Counted from the first letter of the stretch, positions 1 through 8,358 are shown. The stretch is DNA of 56,052 bases from an uncultured Pelagibacteraceae bacterium (GCA_902626245.1 CACOED010000003.1:1-56052), one strand, 5' to 3'. The notes: a model not told the origin generated them from the letters alone. Numbers and translations are program-made.

Positions 1-574
1 AGTCTAGCCATGAACCTCTATTTGGTATTACTCTGCAATTAAAAAGAAGTTTTCCGCTAGCATGAGATTTTCCTTTATCGTGATCAAAGAAAACACCAGG
101 ACTTCTATGCATCTGATTTACAACAACTCTTTGAACTCCATTTGTAATAAATGTTCCACTATTAGTCATCATCGGAACTTCACCCATATAAACTTCTTGT
201 TCTTTTGCTGACAAAATATCCTTGGTATTATTTTCTTGGTCTATTTCATAAACAACAAGTCTTAACGTGCACTTAAGTGCAGCTGAATATGTTAAACCTC
301 TTGTTATACATTCTTCTACATCAAATTTTGGTTTTTCTAATCTATAAGAAACATATTCTAAAGTCGCTTTATCATTCAAATCTTCAATAGGAAATATGCT
401 TTTAAAAACTCTATCAAAACCTTTAATTAGATTTTGATCTACTTTTTCTTTGTTTTCAGTTAATTCTTTATATGAATTTTTTTGTACTTCTATTAAATTT
501 GGAATTGATAAACTTTCTTTTAGTTTACCAAAGTTTTTTCGTATATTTTTCTTTTCAGTAAAAGATAAATGCAT
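1..574 (-). CDS. rpoB: RNA polymerase beta subunit, N-terminal part (truncated by window)
   Basis: This is the first ~191 codons of the RNA polymerase beta subunit; the rest lies beyond base 1. It starts at an ATG read as [18 protein letters not shown]. It contains the typical beta N-terminal stretches: [17 protein letters not shown] near residues 93-110, then [20 protein letters not shown] and [20 protein letters not shown], which match the conserved beta protrusion and lobe region. It sits 51 nt downstream of rplL, the usual rplJL-rpoBC order, and is probably co-transcribed with it. A hairpin in the gap may modulate read-through. The family assignment is certain; nothing can be said of the missing part. 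Confidence 0.97.
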   Translation of the reverse strand, partial: MHLSFTEKKNIRKNFGKLKESLSIPNLIEVQKNSYKELTENKEKVDQNLIKGFDRVFKSIFPIEDLNDKATLEYVSYRLEKPKFDVEECITRGLTYSAALKCTLRLVVYEIDQENNTKDILSAKEQEVYMGEVPMMTNSGTFITNGVQRVVVNQMHRSPGVFFDHDKGKSHASGKLLFNCRVIPNRGSWLD

Positions 575-583
575 CTATATTTT

Positions 584-607
584 TTGTTGATTTAAAAAAA
601 CCAACAA
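584..607 (-). promoter_or_regulatory. hairpin between rplL and rpoB
   Basis: The arms TTGTTGATTT and AAACCAACAA can form a 10-bp stem (one G-T pair) with a short T/A loop, ending about 10 nt before the rpoB start codon. There is no U-run after it on the minus strand, so it is not a classical terminator. In E. coli this same gap holds an attenuator and an RNase III site; a similar processing or attenuation role here is inference. Confidence 0.4.
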
Positions 608-625
608 TTTAAATTCTTTCTAATA

Positions 626-994
626 TTACTTAAGTTCTACTTTTGCGCCTGCAGCTTCAAGCTTTGATTTAATTTCTTCAGCTTCTTTTTTATTTACTCC
701 TGCTTTTACATCTTTAGGAGCGCCTTCTACTAAATCTTTTGCTTCTTTTAATCCAAGTGAAGTAACTGCTCTTACTTCTTTAATTACATTAATTTTTTTA
801 TCACCTGCTGCTGTAAGTACTACAGTGTAATCATCTTTTTCTTCCACTGGTGCAGCGCCTGCTGCTGCTGCTGGTGCTGCTACTGCTGCTGCTGCTGTAA
901 CTCCCCATTTTTCTTCTAGTTGTTTAGAAAGTTCTGCTGCTTCAACTACAGTCAAACTCGATAAGTCTTCAATAATTTTATTTAAATCTGCCAT
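626..994 (-). CDS. rplL: 50S ribosomal protein L7/L12
   Basis: This is the 122-residue stalk protein of the large ribosomal subunit, which recruits translation GTPases. The N-terminal dimerisation helix ([22 protein letters not shown]) is followed by an Ala-rich hinge (residues ~37-54) and the C-terminal factor-binding domain with [20 protein letters not shown]. The frame stays open 28 codons further upstream, but that extension does not resemble L7/L12 and runs into rplJ. The ATG at 994 is preferred because it gives the canonical N-terminus and has a purine-rich CAGGGC in front. It follows rplJ by 16 nt. Confidence 0.97.
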   Translation of the reverse strand: MADLNKIIEDLSSLTVVEAAELSKQLEEKWGVTAAAAVAAPAAAAGAAPVEEKDDYTVVLTAAGDKKINVIKEVRAVTSLGLKEAKDLVEGAPKDVKAGVNKKEAEEIKSKLEAAGAKVELK

Positions 995-1010
995 AATAAT
1001 TTTGCCCTGG

Positions 1011-1520
1011 TTATTTTTTTGATTTTTCCAGCGCCAAAATAGCGATTTTTGAGGCAGGTGCAAGTAAAATACTTGCAATTTTTTGAGCAGGTGATCTCAA
1101 AATACCCACAATTTTAGCCCTTGCTTCATCTAATGTGGGTAAAGTAGCGACATTTTTAACTCCAGCCACATCTAAAATGTCATTACCCATGATTCCACCT
1201 AAAATTTTTAGATTCTTATTCTCTTTTGAGAAATTAGTTAATATTTTTGCAGATGTTATTGCATCTTCTGATAATGCAACAGCAGTAGGTCCTGAAAATA
1301 AATCTGATAAATTTTTACATCTTGTTTTTTCGAGAGCAAGTTTTGTTATTCTATTTTTTGTGATTTTAAAGATAATGCCATGTTCTCTCATCTTGGCTCT
1401 AAGTTCATCTAATTGCTTAACTGTTAAACCTTGATAATGAGTTACAATTACTGCTTCTGATTTGTCAAATTCAGTTGTCATTTGAGAAATATAGTTCTGC
1501 TTTTTTTCTTTGTTCATCAT
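1011..1520 (-). CDS. rplJ: 50S ribosomal protein L10
   Basis: This 169-residue protein is L10, which anchors the L7/L12 dimers to the stalk base. The N-terminal half carries the family pattern [27 protein letters not shown] (seen here as [19 protein letters not shown]), followed by [12 protein letters not shown] and [10 protein letters not shown]. The C-terminal helix that binds L7/L12 is present. Two consecutive Met codons open the frame, so the start could be either. It lies 2 nt after rplA and 16 nt before rplL. In other bacteria L10-L7/L12 represses this operon, but the tiny upstream gap leaves no room here for a dedicated leader. Confidence 0.97.
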   Translation of the reverse strand: MMNKEKKQNYISQMTTEFDKSEAVIVTHYQGLTVKQLDELRAKMREHGIIFKITKNRITKLALEKTRCKNLSDLFSGPTAVALSEDAITSAKILTNFSKENKNLKILGGIMGNDILDVAGVKNVATLPTLDEARAKIVGILRSPAQKIASILLAPASKIAILALEKSKK

Positions 1521-1522
1521 AT

Positions 1523-2212
1523 TTAAATACTTTTTGGCAATTTCAATCTGTAAGATACACCCATTGTTGAAGTTATAAATGCACTTTTAACAAGATCTCC
1601 TTTTATTGTTTGATTTCCTTTTTCTCTTTCTAATACATCTATTATTGCATTAAAATTTTGTATTAATTTTTCGTTAGAAAAAGATTTTTTTCCAAAACTT
1701 AATCCGATATTTCCATCTTTATCATTTTTAATCTCAGCTTGGCCAGATTTTGCGTCTAAGACTGCTTTTTTTAAATCGTCAGTAACAGTTCCTAATTTAG
1801 GATTAGGCATCAAACCCTTTGGACCAAGAACTTTTCCTAGTTTGGAAAGTTTTATCATCATTGAAGGAGTACAAATTAATTTTTCAAAATTTAATTCTCC
1901 CGATTTAATTTTTTCTATAAAATCTTCACCGCCAACAATATCTGCGCCTGCATCTTTAGCAACTTGTGATTTTGAATCCTCACAAATAACAGCAACTTTA
2001 GTTTTTTTTCCTGAACCAGCTGGAAGGTTGACTACAGTTCTTAAATTAATTTCATTTTTTTTTTGTTTATTATTTATTTGAAGACTCAAATCAAGTGATT
2101 CATCAAACTTACTAGTACAGTTTTCTTTTATTTTTGGAATTAACTTCTCAATCATCTCGGATGGAAGTTCTTTAGTTTTTTCTGGTAATTTTTTGTATCT
2201 TTTTGAACTCAT
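1523..2212 (-). CDS. rplA: 50S ribosomal protein L1
   Basis: This 229-residue protein is L1 of the mobile L1 stalk, which helps release E-site tRNA. The diagnostic signature LGKVLGPKGLMPNPKLGTV is present near residues 125-143, with the KSGQAEIKNDKDGNIGLSFG stretch after it. Its length matches the family. The start codon overlaps the rplK stop by one base, the usual translationally coupled rplK-rplA pair. L1 often autoregulates rplKA by binding the mRNA; no L1-site mimic was identified by eye. Confidence 0.97.
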   Translation of the reverse strand: MSSKRYKKLPEKTKELPSEMIEKLIPKIKENCTSKFDESLDLSLQINNKQKKNEINLRTVVNLPAGSGKKTKVAVICEDSKSQVAKDAGADIVGGEDFIEKIKSGELNFEKLICTPSMMIKLSKLGKVLGPKGLMPNPKLGTVTDDLKKAVLDAKSGQAEIKNDKDGNIGLSFGKKSFSNEKLIQNFNAIIDVLEREKGNQTIKGDLVKSAFITSTMGVSYRLKLPKSI

Positions 2213-2640
2213 TACTCTTTTACCTCTATACCCATAGATCTTGCAGATCCAGCAATGATTTTTGAAGCTTGCTCTAAATCATGTGCATTTAAATCTGCCA
2301 TTTTTTGTTTAGCAATTTCTTCAATTTGTTTTTTTGTTATTGATGCAACTATATTTCTACCAGGTTCTTGTGAGCCACCTTTTAATTTTACTGCTTCTTT
2401 TATAAAATGTGAAGCTGGCGGTGATTTAATTATAAAATCAAACTTTTTGTCTTTGTAAACGGTTATAACAACTGGCACAGGTTTCCCCATAAAGTTTTTT
2501 GTTTTTTCATTAAATGCTTTGCAGAAATCCATTATATTAATTCCTCTTTGACCTAAAGCAGGTCCAACAGGTGGTGCAGGGTTTGCTTGACCACCTTTGA
2601 TTTGTAATTTTACATAACCACTTATTTCTTTTTTTGCCAT
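2212..2640 (-). CDS. rplK: 50S ribosomal protein L11
   Basis: This 142-residue protein is L11, part of the GTPase-associated centre. The N-terminal domain shows [20 protein letters not shown] and [20 protein letters not shown], both diagnostic. The C-terminal RNA-binding domain ends in [13 protein letters not shown]. The start overlaps the nusG stop by one base and its stop overlaps the rplA start, so secE-nusG-rplK-rplA form one tightly coupled run. Confidence 0.97.
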   Translation of the reverse strand: MAKKEISGYVKLQIKGGQANPAPPVGPALGQRGINIMDFCKAFNEKTKNFMGKPVPVVITVYKDKKFDFIIKSPPASHFIKEAVKLKGGSQEPGRNIVASITKKQIEEIAKQKMADLNAHDLEQASKIIAGSARSMGIEVKE

Positions 2641-3170
2641 TAGCTTACTTTCTCCACCTGATTATATTCTAAATCTACTGGTGTTGGTCTACCAAATATA
2701 GAAACTGAAACCTTAAGTCTAGATTTTTCTTCATCTATTTCCTCAACTAGTCCATTAAATGAGGCAAAAGGACCATCTATAACTTGAACTTTTTCTCCAA
2801 TTGAATATTCAATACCAGATTTTGGTTGTGCCACCCCATCTTTAATTTGTCCTAAAATCTTTTCAATTTCTTTGTCTGACACCGGTACAGGCATACCTTT
2901 TGTGCCTAAAAACCCACTAACTTTTTTAATTCCTTTTATCATGTGGTATAATTCGTTATCCATTTCACTTTTAATTAAAACATAACCAGGAAAATATTTT
3001 TTTTTTCTTTGTACCCTTTTTCCTCTCTTTACTTCAGTAACATCATGCGTAGGGATAACTATTTCTTCAATTTTTTCAGCTATTTTAGCTTTTTCTGCTT
3101 CTTCTTTTATTAATTGAGCTACTTTATTCTCAAAACTTGAATGTGATTGTACAATGTACCAATTTTTCAT
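2640..3170 (-). CDS. nusG: transcription termination/antitermination factor NusG
   Basis: This 176-residue protein is NusG, the elongation factor that binds RNA polymerase and links it to Rho or the ribosome. The NGN domain begins [20 protein letters not shown] and includes the [11 protein letters not shown] strand. A KOW domain follows with [20 protein letters not shown] and [17 protein letters not shown] at the end. Length and domain order are normal. It lies 2 nt after secE and overlaps rplK by one base. Confidence 0.97.
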   Translation of the reverse strand: MKNWYIVQSHSSFENKVAQLIKEEAEKAKIAEKIEEIVIPTHDVTEVKRGKRVQRKKKYFPGYVLIKSEMDNELYHMIKGIKKVSGFLGTKGMPVPVSDKEIEKILGQIKDGVAQPKSGIEYSIGEKVQVIDGPFASFNGLVEEIDEEKSRLKVSVSIFGRPTPVDLEYNQVEKVS

Positions 3171-3172
3171 AA

Positions 3173-3364
3173 TTATATACTAATCTTTAAAACTAATTCT
3201 AAAAAAAACTTTAAAAATTGATCTAAAAGTAAAAAAAATAGTGAAGCAACTATTGCCATTGCAACTACCATTAAAGTTCCTTGTAAGGTCTCCTTGCTTG
3301 TCGGCCAAGTAACTTTAAATGCTTCTTGTTTAACCTCTTGAATAAACTTTAACGGGTTCTTCAT
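3173..3364 (-). CDS. secE: preprotein translocase subunit SecE
   Basis: This is the 63-residue single-span form of SecE, which clamps SecY in the SecYEG channel. The amphipathic segment FIQEVKQEAFKVTWPTSKET carries the family hallmark KVTWP, followed by one membrane helix (residues ~30-60). It sits between tRNA-Trp and nusG, the standard bacterial order. Confidence 0.95.
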   Translation of the reverse strand: MKNPLKFIQEVKQEAFKVTWPTSKETLQGTLMVVAMAIVASLFFLLLDQFLKFFLELVLKISI

Positions 3365-3384
3365 ATATTTTTACTTTCATAGTT

Positions 3385-3460
3385 TGGCAGGAGCGGAGGG
3401 AATCGAACCCCCAACCTCCGGTTTTGGAGACCGGCGCTCTACCAATTGAGCTACACTCCT
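3385..3460 (-). tRNA. trnW: tRNA-Trp (CCA anticodon)
   Basis: The 76-nt cloverleaf folds with acceptor AGGAGTG/CGCTCCT, anticodon loop CTCCAAA (anticodon CCA), T-arm GGTTCGATTCC and an encoded CCA end. It lies between tuf and secE as in many proteobacteria. Confidence 0.97.
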
Positions 3461-3467
3461 ATGGAGC

Positions 3468-4658
3468 TTACTCTATAATCTTTGTTACTACTCCAGCTCC
3501 TACAGTTCTTCCACCCTCTCTAATAGCAAAATTTAATTTTTCACTCATTGCTATTGGTGTAATCAGTTTAACAGTAAACTTTGCATCATCACCTGGCATT
3601 ACCATTTCAGTACCAGATGGCAATTCTACTTCACCAGTTACATCAGTTGTTCTAAAATAAAACTGAGGTCTGTATTTTGTAAAAAATGGAGTATGTCTTC
3701 CACCTTCTTCTTTTTTAAGAACATATGCTTGGGCTTCAAATTTAGTGTGTGGTGTAACAGATCCTGGTTTACATAAAACTTGTCCTCTTTCCACATCAGT
3801 TCTTTCTACACCTCTTAATAGAGCTCCGATATTGTCACCTGCTTCTCCAGTGTCTAAAAGTTTTCTAAACATTTCAACACCAGTACAAACAGATTTTTTT
3901 GTTTCTCTAATACCAACTATTTCTATTTCTTCTCCAGTTTTGATCACACCAGATTCTACTCTTCCAGTAACAACAGTTCCTCTTCCAGAAATTGAAAATA
4001 CATCTTCTACAGGCATCAAGAAAGGTTTATCTTTTGGTCTGTCTGGCTGTGGAATATGTTCATCAACTGCTTTCATTAATTCCATAATCGAGTTTTTACC
4101 AATTTCATCATCTTTTCCTTCAACGGCTGCTAAAGCTGATCCTTTTATAATTGGGGTTTTATCGCCTGGAAATTTATATGAGGTTAGCAATTCTTTAATT
4201 TCTTCTTCAACTAAATCAATCAATTCTTTATCTTGAACTTGATCAACTTTATTTAGGTAAACAACAATAGCAGGAACTCCTACTTGTCTTGCTAAAAGAA
4301 TATGCTCTCTAGTTTGAGGCATCGGACCATCTGCAGCATTAACAACTAGAATTGCACCATCCATTTGAGCTGCTCCTGTAATCATATTTTTTACATAGTC
4401 AGCATGACCTGGACAATCTACGTGAGCATAGTGTCTTTTTTCAGTCTCGTATTCAACGTGTGCTGTTGAGATTGTTATTCCTCTTTCCTTTTCCTCTGGG
4501 GCTTTATCTATTTGATCATAAGCAACAAAATTCGCACCACCAGTTTCAGCTAAAACTTTAGTTATAGCGGCCGTTAAAGTTGTTTTACCGTGATCGACAT
4601 GACCGATTGTACCAATGTTACAGTGCGGTTTATTTCTTACAAACTTTTCTTTAGACAT
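3468..4658 (-). CDS. tuf: translation elongation factor Tu
   Basis: This 396-residue GTPase delivers aminoacyl-tRNA to the ribosome. The P-loop GHVDHGKT is at residues 19-26, followed by the switch region [26 protein letters not shown], and the NKVD guanine-specificity motif. Domains 2 and 3 are complete, ending GVVTKIIE. Upstream on the minus strand is an A/G-rich leader with two possible Shine-Dalgarno cores (AAAGG), consistent with high expression. tRNA-Gly lies 43 nt upstream and tRNA-Trp 7 nt downstream, so tRNAs and tuf are probably processed from one transcript. Only one tuf copy is visible in the window. Confidence 0.98.
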   Translation of the reverse strand: MSKEKFVRNKPHCNIGTIGHVDHGKTTLTAAITKVLAETGGANFVAYDQIDKAPEEKERGITISTAHVEYETEKRHYAHVDCPGHADYVKNMITGAAQMDGAILVVNAADGPMPQTREHILLARQVGVPAIVVYLNKVDQVQDKELIDLVEEEIKELLTSYKFPGDKTPIIKGSALAAVEGKDDEIGKNSIMELMKAVDEHIPQPDRPKDKPFLMPVEDVFSISGRGTVVTGRVESGVIKTGEEIEIVGIRETKKSVCTGVEMFRKLLDTGEAGDNIGALLRGVERTDVERGQVLCKPGSVTPHTKFEAQAYVLKKEEGGRHTPFFTKYRPQFYFRTTDVTGEVELPSGTEMVMPGDDAKFTVKLITPIAMSEKLNFAIREGGRTVGAGVVTKIIE

Positions 4659-4701
4659 TTTTTTTTTACCTTTTTTTTCCTTTTTTTTTATTAATAAATT
4701 T

Positions 4702-4775
4702 TGGAGCGGGTAAAGGGAATCGAACCCTTACATCCAGCTTGGAAGGCTAGCGTTCTACCATTGAACTACACCCGC
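4702..4775 (-). tRNA. trnG: tRNA-Gly (TCC anticodon)
   Basis: The 74-nt cloverleaf has acceptor GCGGGTG/TACCCGC, anticodon loop CTTCCAA (TCC), T-arm GGTTCGATTCC and an encoded CCA end. It is the second tRNA of the Tyr-Gly-tuf-Trp series. Confidence 0.96.
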
Positions 4776-4816
4776 ATCACCCAAGTTCACTCCAACGTTA
4801 TTCAAAGTTAATTGAA

Positions 4817-4902
<86 letters not shown>

Positions 4903-4909
4903 TATTCGC

Positions 4910-4925
4910 AGGGGAAGCGTCCCCT
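4910..4925 (-). promoter_or_regulatory. 6-bp GC hairpin in the 5' leader of tRNA-Tyr
   Basis: AGGGGA, the loop AGCG and TCCCCT form a perfect small hairpin 7 nt before the mature tRNA-Tyr 5' end. It stands out in AT-rich DNA. No T-run follows, so a role in leader processing is more likely than termination; this is inference. Confidence 0.35.
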
Positions 4926-4954
4926 TGTTCAATAAAGCTTCAAACAACAAGCGG

Positions 4955-4982
4955 TTTATATATTTTTATTGCATAAATGCAA
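4955..4982 (-). promoter_or_regulatory. candidate promoter of the tRNA-Tyr/Gly-tuf operon
   Basis: On the minus strand a -35-like TTGCAT (4977-4982) is separated by 16 nt from a -10-like TATAAA (4955-4960), about 50 nt upstream of tRNA-Tyr. The -35 is one arm of a TTGCAT-AA-ATGCAA inverted repeat (4969-4982) that offers a similar TTGCAT to the plus strand toward rlmB, with TAATGA spaced as a -10. Confidence 0.4.
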
Positions 4983-5036
4983 TACGAGAATTAATGAGCA
5001 AATAAGTAAAAAAACGTATAAAAAACAATAAAATTT

Positions 5037-5783
5037 ATGAATAAAAGATCATTTTTTATAGTTGGCAAACATGCAGTTATTGAGGCTTTAAAAAACCCAC
5101 GTCGTAAAGTACTAAGAGTTTTCTTAACTGAGGAAAGTAAAAAAAATATTCACCGCAAAAATCCAGATCAGAACATTTTAAAAGATATTAAAATTTATTT
5201 TAAAACAAAAAAAGAGTTAGACAAATATACTGGGAATGATGATATCCTTCACCAGGGTTATGTAGCTGAAGTTGAGCATTTAGAAGATATGGTTTTAAAA
5301 GACTATATTAATGAAAAAAAAAATTTAACCTTAGCTTGTTTAGATGGTGTTACTGACCCTCGAAATATTGGATCAATTATTAGAAGTGCATCATCATTTA
5401 ACGTAAATGGTATTATAATTAAAGAGAGACATTTTCCAGATGAAAGTAAATTAATGTATAAATCTGCAAGTGGATGTATGGAATATATAAATATTTTTAA
5501 AGTATCCAACATAAATACTTCGCTTAAATTTTTAAGAGAAAAGAATTTTTGGGTTTATGAATTCAATTCAAACAGTAATAAAGATTTTACTCAAATAGAC
5601 TGGAAAGGTAATAATATTCTTCTTTTTGGCTCTGAAGGCTTTGGGATCAAAAAACATACTAGAAAATATACTGACTTTTCAGTAAAAATTACAATTAATA
5701 AAAAAATTGAAAGTTTAAATATATCAAATAGTGCCTCAATTGTATTTCATGATGTAATGAAAAGAAAAAAAGATCTTGATTAG
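5037..5783 (+). CDS. rlmB: RNA 2'-O-methyltransferase of the SpoU/TrmH family, RlmB-like
   Basis: This 248-residue SPOUT methyltransferase probably methylates a ribose of 23S rRNA (G2251 in E. coli RlmB). The N-terminal substrate-binding part begins FIVGKHAVIEALKNPRRKVLR. The SPOUT core shows the three family motifs: DGVTDPRNIGSIIRSASSF (residues ~102-120), LLFGSEGFGIK and SLNISNSASIVFHDVM. These form the trefoil-knot SAM site. It is transcribed away from the tRNA-tuf operon, with tRNA-Thr 29 nt behind it. RlmB is the best fit because of the N-terminal domain; a tRNA Gm18 enzyme is less likely. Confidence 0.85.
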   Translation: MNKRSFFIVGKHAVIEALKNPRRKVLRVFLTEESKKNIHRKNPDQNILKDIKIYFKTKKELDKYTGNDDILHQGYVAEVEHLEDMVLKDYINEKKNLTLACLDGVTDPRNIGSIIRSASSFNVNGIIIKERHFPDESKLMYKSASGCMEYINIFKVSNINTSLKFLREKNFWVYEFNSNSNKDFTQIDWKGNNILLFGSEGFGIKKHTRKYTDFSVKITINKKIESLNISNSASIVFHDVMKRKKDLD

Positions 5784-5812
5784 TTTAAAAAATATTAATA
5801 AATATTGATTAA

Positions 5813-5888
5813 GCCCTTGTAGCTCAGCTGGTAGAGCAATTGATTTGTAATCAATAGGTCCGCGGTTCGAATCCGTGCGGGGGCACCA
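5813..5888 (+). tRNA. trnT: tRNA-Thr (TGT anticodon)
   Basis: The 76-nt cloverleaf has acceptor GCCCTTG/CGGGGGC, D-arm AGCTCAGCTGGTAGAGC, anticodon loop TTTGTAA (TGT), T-arm CGGTTCGAATCCG and an encoded CCA end. It is convergent with nadK, whose stop codon begins at the next base. Confidence 0.97.
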
Positions 5889-6662
5889 TTAAATTGTTTC
5901 TTTTCTAATTTGTTCTATTTTAATTTTTTTTTGAAGACTTCTATTAGAGTCATAAAGTAAATTAAATTTTATTTTTTTATTTGTTCTAATTGTTATATTT
6001 TTTGCATTTCTAAATTCTAAATTATCAGCAACGGCACTTACAGGTCTTTTTTTTGGATTTAAATTTCTTATTTTTATAATTGATTTATCACTAATAATTC
6101 TACCTTTCCATCTTCTTGGTCTAAATGCGCTTATTGGTGAAATTGAAAGTTTTTTTGAATGTAAACTTAAAATAGGACCATGAACTGATAAATTATAAGC
6201 TGTACTTCCAGCTGGTGTAGAAACTAAAACTCCATCAGAGATTAGTCTTTTGATAATAATTTTTTTTCCAGATTTAATCAATAATGAAGCTGCTTGTCTG
6301 CTTTGTCTTAAAATAGAAACCTCATTTATTGCAATAGATTTTTTGTTTAATCCCTGCTTATTTTTTACAACCATTTCTAAAGGAGAAATAGTAATCAATT
6401 TAGCTTTTGAAAAATTTTTTATAATATTTTTTGGTGAGAATTTATTCATTAAAAAACCGTAATTTCCAGAATTAATTCCATAAAAAAATTTTAATGAATT
6501 TTTATTTTTTTTTAAAGTTTTAAGCATAAAACCGTCTCCACCAATAACAATTATTAAATTTGATTTAAGAGATTTTTTGTTTTTTTTTAATTTATTTAGA
6601 ATAAATTTTTTAATTGCTAAAGATTTTTTATTTTTATCTGAAATTATTATAGTTTTAGTCAT
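5889..6662 (-). CDS. nadK: NAD kinase
   Basis: This 257-residue protein phosphorylates NAD to NADP. The catalytic GGDG motif is in LIVIVIGGDGFMLKTLKK-like sequence near residues 40-52. The second signature GINSGNYGFLMN follows, and the NAD-binding stretch reads VSTPAGSTAYNLSVHGPIL. The length is near the short bacterial NadK form. The protein is unusually Lys/Ile-rich, as expected from extreme AT content. It lies 5 nt downstream of tRNA-Leu on the same strand, so both are probably on one transcript. Confidence 0.93.
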   Translation of the reverse strand: MTKTIIISDKNKKSLAIKKFILNKLKKNKKSLKSNLIIVIGGDGFMLKTLKKNKNSLKFFYGINSGNYGFLMNKFSPKNIIKNFSKAKLITISPLEMVVKNKQGLNKKSIAINEVSILRQSRQAASLLIKSGKKIIIKRLISDGVLVSTPAGSTAYNLSVHGPILSLHSKKLSISPISAFRPRRWKGRIISDKSIIKIRNLNPKKRPVSAVADNLEFRNAKNITIRTNKKIKFNLLYDSNRSLQKKIKIEQIRKETI

Positions 6663-6667
6663 CTTAG

Positions 6668-6753
6668 TGGTGCCCTCGGCCAGACTCGAACTGGCACTCC
6701 CAAAAGGGCAAGGATTTTAAGTCCTTTGTGTCTACCAATTTCACCACGAGGGC
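6668..6753 (-). tRNA. trnL: tRNA-Leu (TAA anticodon)
   Basis: This 86-nt class II tRNA has acceptor GCCCTCG/CGAGGGC, anticodon loop CTTAAAA (TAA), a long variable arm, T-arm AGTTCGAGTCT and an encoded CCA end. Confidence 0.96.
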
Positions 6754-6837
6754 ATGAGTTATTTTCATGAGTGTTTATGCTAATATTTATAATTGAACAA
6801 GGTTAATAAGTAAAATTTTTTTAATTTATGTCTTCAG

Positions 6838-6863
6838 ATCCTAGTTATCCTAGATAATCCTAG
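6838..6863. repeat. three tandem ATCCTAG boxes
   Basis: The 7-mer ATCCTAG occurs at 6838, 6847 and 6857, so the copies are spaced 9 and 10 nt apart, about one helical turn. They lie in the 127-nt gap between tRNA-Leu and the next minus-strand gene. A phased protein-binding site upstream of the tRNA-Leu/nadK transcript is possible. Nothing else is recognised in this gap. Confidence 0.4.
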
Positions 6864-6880
6864 AATATTAAATTAATGTT

Positions 6881-7165
6881 TTATCCATTTACTTTTTTAA
6901 AATTTAATTCTGGACCTTCAAGATAATAACATCTCCATCCAAAATTCAACGCTTTTATTCTATCGTTTTTTGATAACCATATTCTTGGGTATTCTCCTTT
7001 GTAATCTTTGATAACTTTATCTACTTTCCAACCACTATATACATATCTATATAAATCATTCTCATCTGAACATTCTACCCAAGCGGGATCCTCTGGTGCA
7101 AAAACTCCAATCAGGGTAATTAAAGAAATAATTAATAAGAAAAAATATTTAAGGACTTTTCTCAT
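6881..7165 (-). CDS. small exported or membrane-anchored protein, unknown function
   Basis: This 94-residue protein is not recognised. Residues ~5-23 form a hydrophobic signal sequence or anchor (VLKYFFLLIISLITLIGVFA). The mature part is polar and aromatic, with DLYRYVYSGWKVDKVIKDY and two Cys (in VECSDE and WRCYYLEG) that could pair in the periplasm. There is no close same-strand partner. It begins the stretch of small orphan genes that runs to about 17 kb. Confidence 0.6.
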   Translation of the reverse strand: MRKVLKYFFLLIISLITLIGVFAPEDPAWVECSDENDLYRYVYSGWKVDKVIKDYKGEYPRIWLSKNDRIKALNFGWRCYYLEGPELNFKKVNG

Positions 7166-7303
7166 ATTTATATTTTAATTCTAATTTATGACTTTCTTTT
7201 GGTGGTGTAATAGTCTTGTAATAGTTTGATCAATTTAATTAAGCCTTATTTTCTAACATTAATTGATTGTAAAATAAAAATTATGTGATTTTATAATACC
7301 AAT

Positions 7304-7435
7304 CTAACTGAACAGCTTTATTAAAATAATGACCTGAACAATTAACGTTAGGCTTGGAACTATGGTTCTAATCAGTTCCATTGTGTGATTTACTTCGTCT
7401 AGTTTTCTTTCTAGTTTTGATCTATTTGCATTCAT
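7304..7435 (-). CDS. 43-residue single-span membrane protein (short ORF)
   Basis: A short frame encodes 43 residues starting MNANRSKLERKLDEVNHTME, a charged amphipathic helix, followed by one hydrophobic segment (SLTLIVQVIILIKLF). That layout resembles other tiny bacterial membrane proteins. No clear Shine-Dalgarno sequence is seen, so the call rests on the coherent helix-plus-span design and on filling an otherwise empty gap. Function unknown. Confidence 0.42.
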   Translation of the reverse strand: MNANRSKLERKLDEVNHTMELIRTIVPSLTLIVQVIILIKLFS

Positions 7436-7455
7436 AAATTTAAATATAAAAAAGT

Positions 7456-7893
7456 TTAAGAAATTTTATACTCGATAAGAACTAAAGTTCTCCAACCATT
7501 CTTTTCTTTAAGTACCTTTTTATGCACAATTCTATATCCAGCAATACTTACCTCATCTAATCTAGAGTCAGCTGTTAAATCATAAGTTTTAATTATGCCT
7601 TTTTTATTTTCCTTATGAGTTATAACTTCATTAGATAAAATAGAGTGCTGGGTAATGTCAGCAATTTTAATTTTTGCAGATAAAATTGCCTTGTTTTCAG
7701 ATATGTTAAGATCTTTTGACCAACCATTTCCACAAACTTTAATAACTTTATTTGTGCTTTTATTTTTATCACAATAAATATTTATAAATTTTTGCAAATC
7801 ATCGGGTGATTTAATTATTTTTTTATTTTTTACATATGAATTTGCACAATTGCTTAGCAATAATCCAAAAATAATAATTGATAATATTTTCAT
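7456..7893 (-). CDS. predicted lipoprotein, unknown function
   Basis: This 145-residue protein begins MKILSIIIFGLLLSNCAN, a lipoprotein signal with the lipobox LLSNC, so Cys16 is the likely lipidated residue. The mature part has no recognised domain; it shows alternating strand-like segments (KAILSAKIKIADIT, IAGYRIVHKKVL, RTLVLIEYKI) that suggest a small beta-rich periplasmic domain, and a possible disulfide (CDKNK, KVCGNG). It follows the 72-residue secreted-protein gene by 8 nt, so these small envelope genes appear to be an operon. Confidence 0.65.
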   Translation of the reverse strand: MKILSIIIFGLLLSNCANSYVKNKKIIKSPDDLQKFINIYCDKNKSTNKVIKVCGNGWSKDLNISENKAILSAKIKIADITQHSILSNEVITHKENKKGIIKTYDLTADSRLDEVSIAGYRIVHKKVLKEKNGWRTLVLIEYKIS

Positions 7894-7901
7894 TTTTTCT
7901 C

Positions 7902-8120
7902 CTATAAATTTTCAAGTAGTGCCATAAAAACCATTGTGAAAGCTCGATGATATTTTTCATCAGTTACAAACTGAACAAAAATGTTGTCTTTTTCTTCACA
8001 GGTGTAAGTTTCTTTTTTATTCACTAATTGATTATTTTCAACATCTGCATATGCATAATACTTACACTTTGCATTTACAGGTGTTATTAATAAAAAAAGG
8101 ATGATAGCTACTCTAATCAT
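7902..8120 (-). CDS. small secreted protein, unknown function
   Basis: This 72-residue protein has a clear signal peptide (MIRVAIILFLLITPVNA) with likely cleavage after VNA. The mature ~55 residues contain two Cys (KCKYY, YTCEE) and end in a helix, KYHRAFTMVFMALLENL. The end resembles that of the next upstream gene's product, which reads VHKAFFVLMDAIL, hinting at a local duplication. It overlaps that gene by 8 nt. Confidence 0.6.
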   Translation of the reverse strand: MIRVAIILFLLITPVNAKCKYYAYADVENNQLVNKKETYTCEEKDNIFVQFVTDEKYHRAFTMVFMALLENL

Positions 8121-8358
8121 ATATCTCCTTTTCTTTTTGACTTATTTCAAATCTTATTTGATTTAAAATAGCATCCATTAGAACAAAAAACGCTTTATGC
8201 ACTTCCTGCTCAAATACTTGTTTTTGGCATGTAGAGTTACACTCTGTTAGAACATGTATTAATGTTTGTTGATAATATTCATTAGATTTAGCAAATGAAT
8301 GAGTAGTAAAGGTAATTAAAAACAAAAATAAAATTATTTTAATTATTTTCAAAACCAT
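8113..8358 (-). CDS. small secreted protein, unknown function
   Basis: About 80 residues: signal peptide (LKIIKIILFLFLITFTTHSFA), then a mature domain with two Cys (TECNSTCQKQ) and a C-terminal helix VHKAFFVLMDAILNQI. The frame is open further upstream, but starting here gives a proper signal peptide and limits overlap with the gene before it. A strong AAGGAGG directly abuts the ATG, which is too close. The in-frame TTG two codons later (8352-8350) sits at ideal spacing and may be the true start. It overlaps the next gene by 8 nt. Confidence 0.55.
   Translation of the reverse strand: MVLKIIKIILFLFLITFTTHSFAKSNEYYQQTLIHVLTECNSTCQKQVFEQEVHKAFFVLMDAILNQIRFEISQKEKEIYD

Noticed and set aside
1135-1434. 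Open frame antisense to rplJ
   Set aside because: It lies wholly within a certain ribosomal gene; no ribosome site or protein features.
3745-4236. 163-codon open frame antisense to tuf
   Set aside because: It is the mirror of a highly conserved gene with biased codons, and its product resembles nothing.
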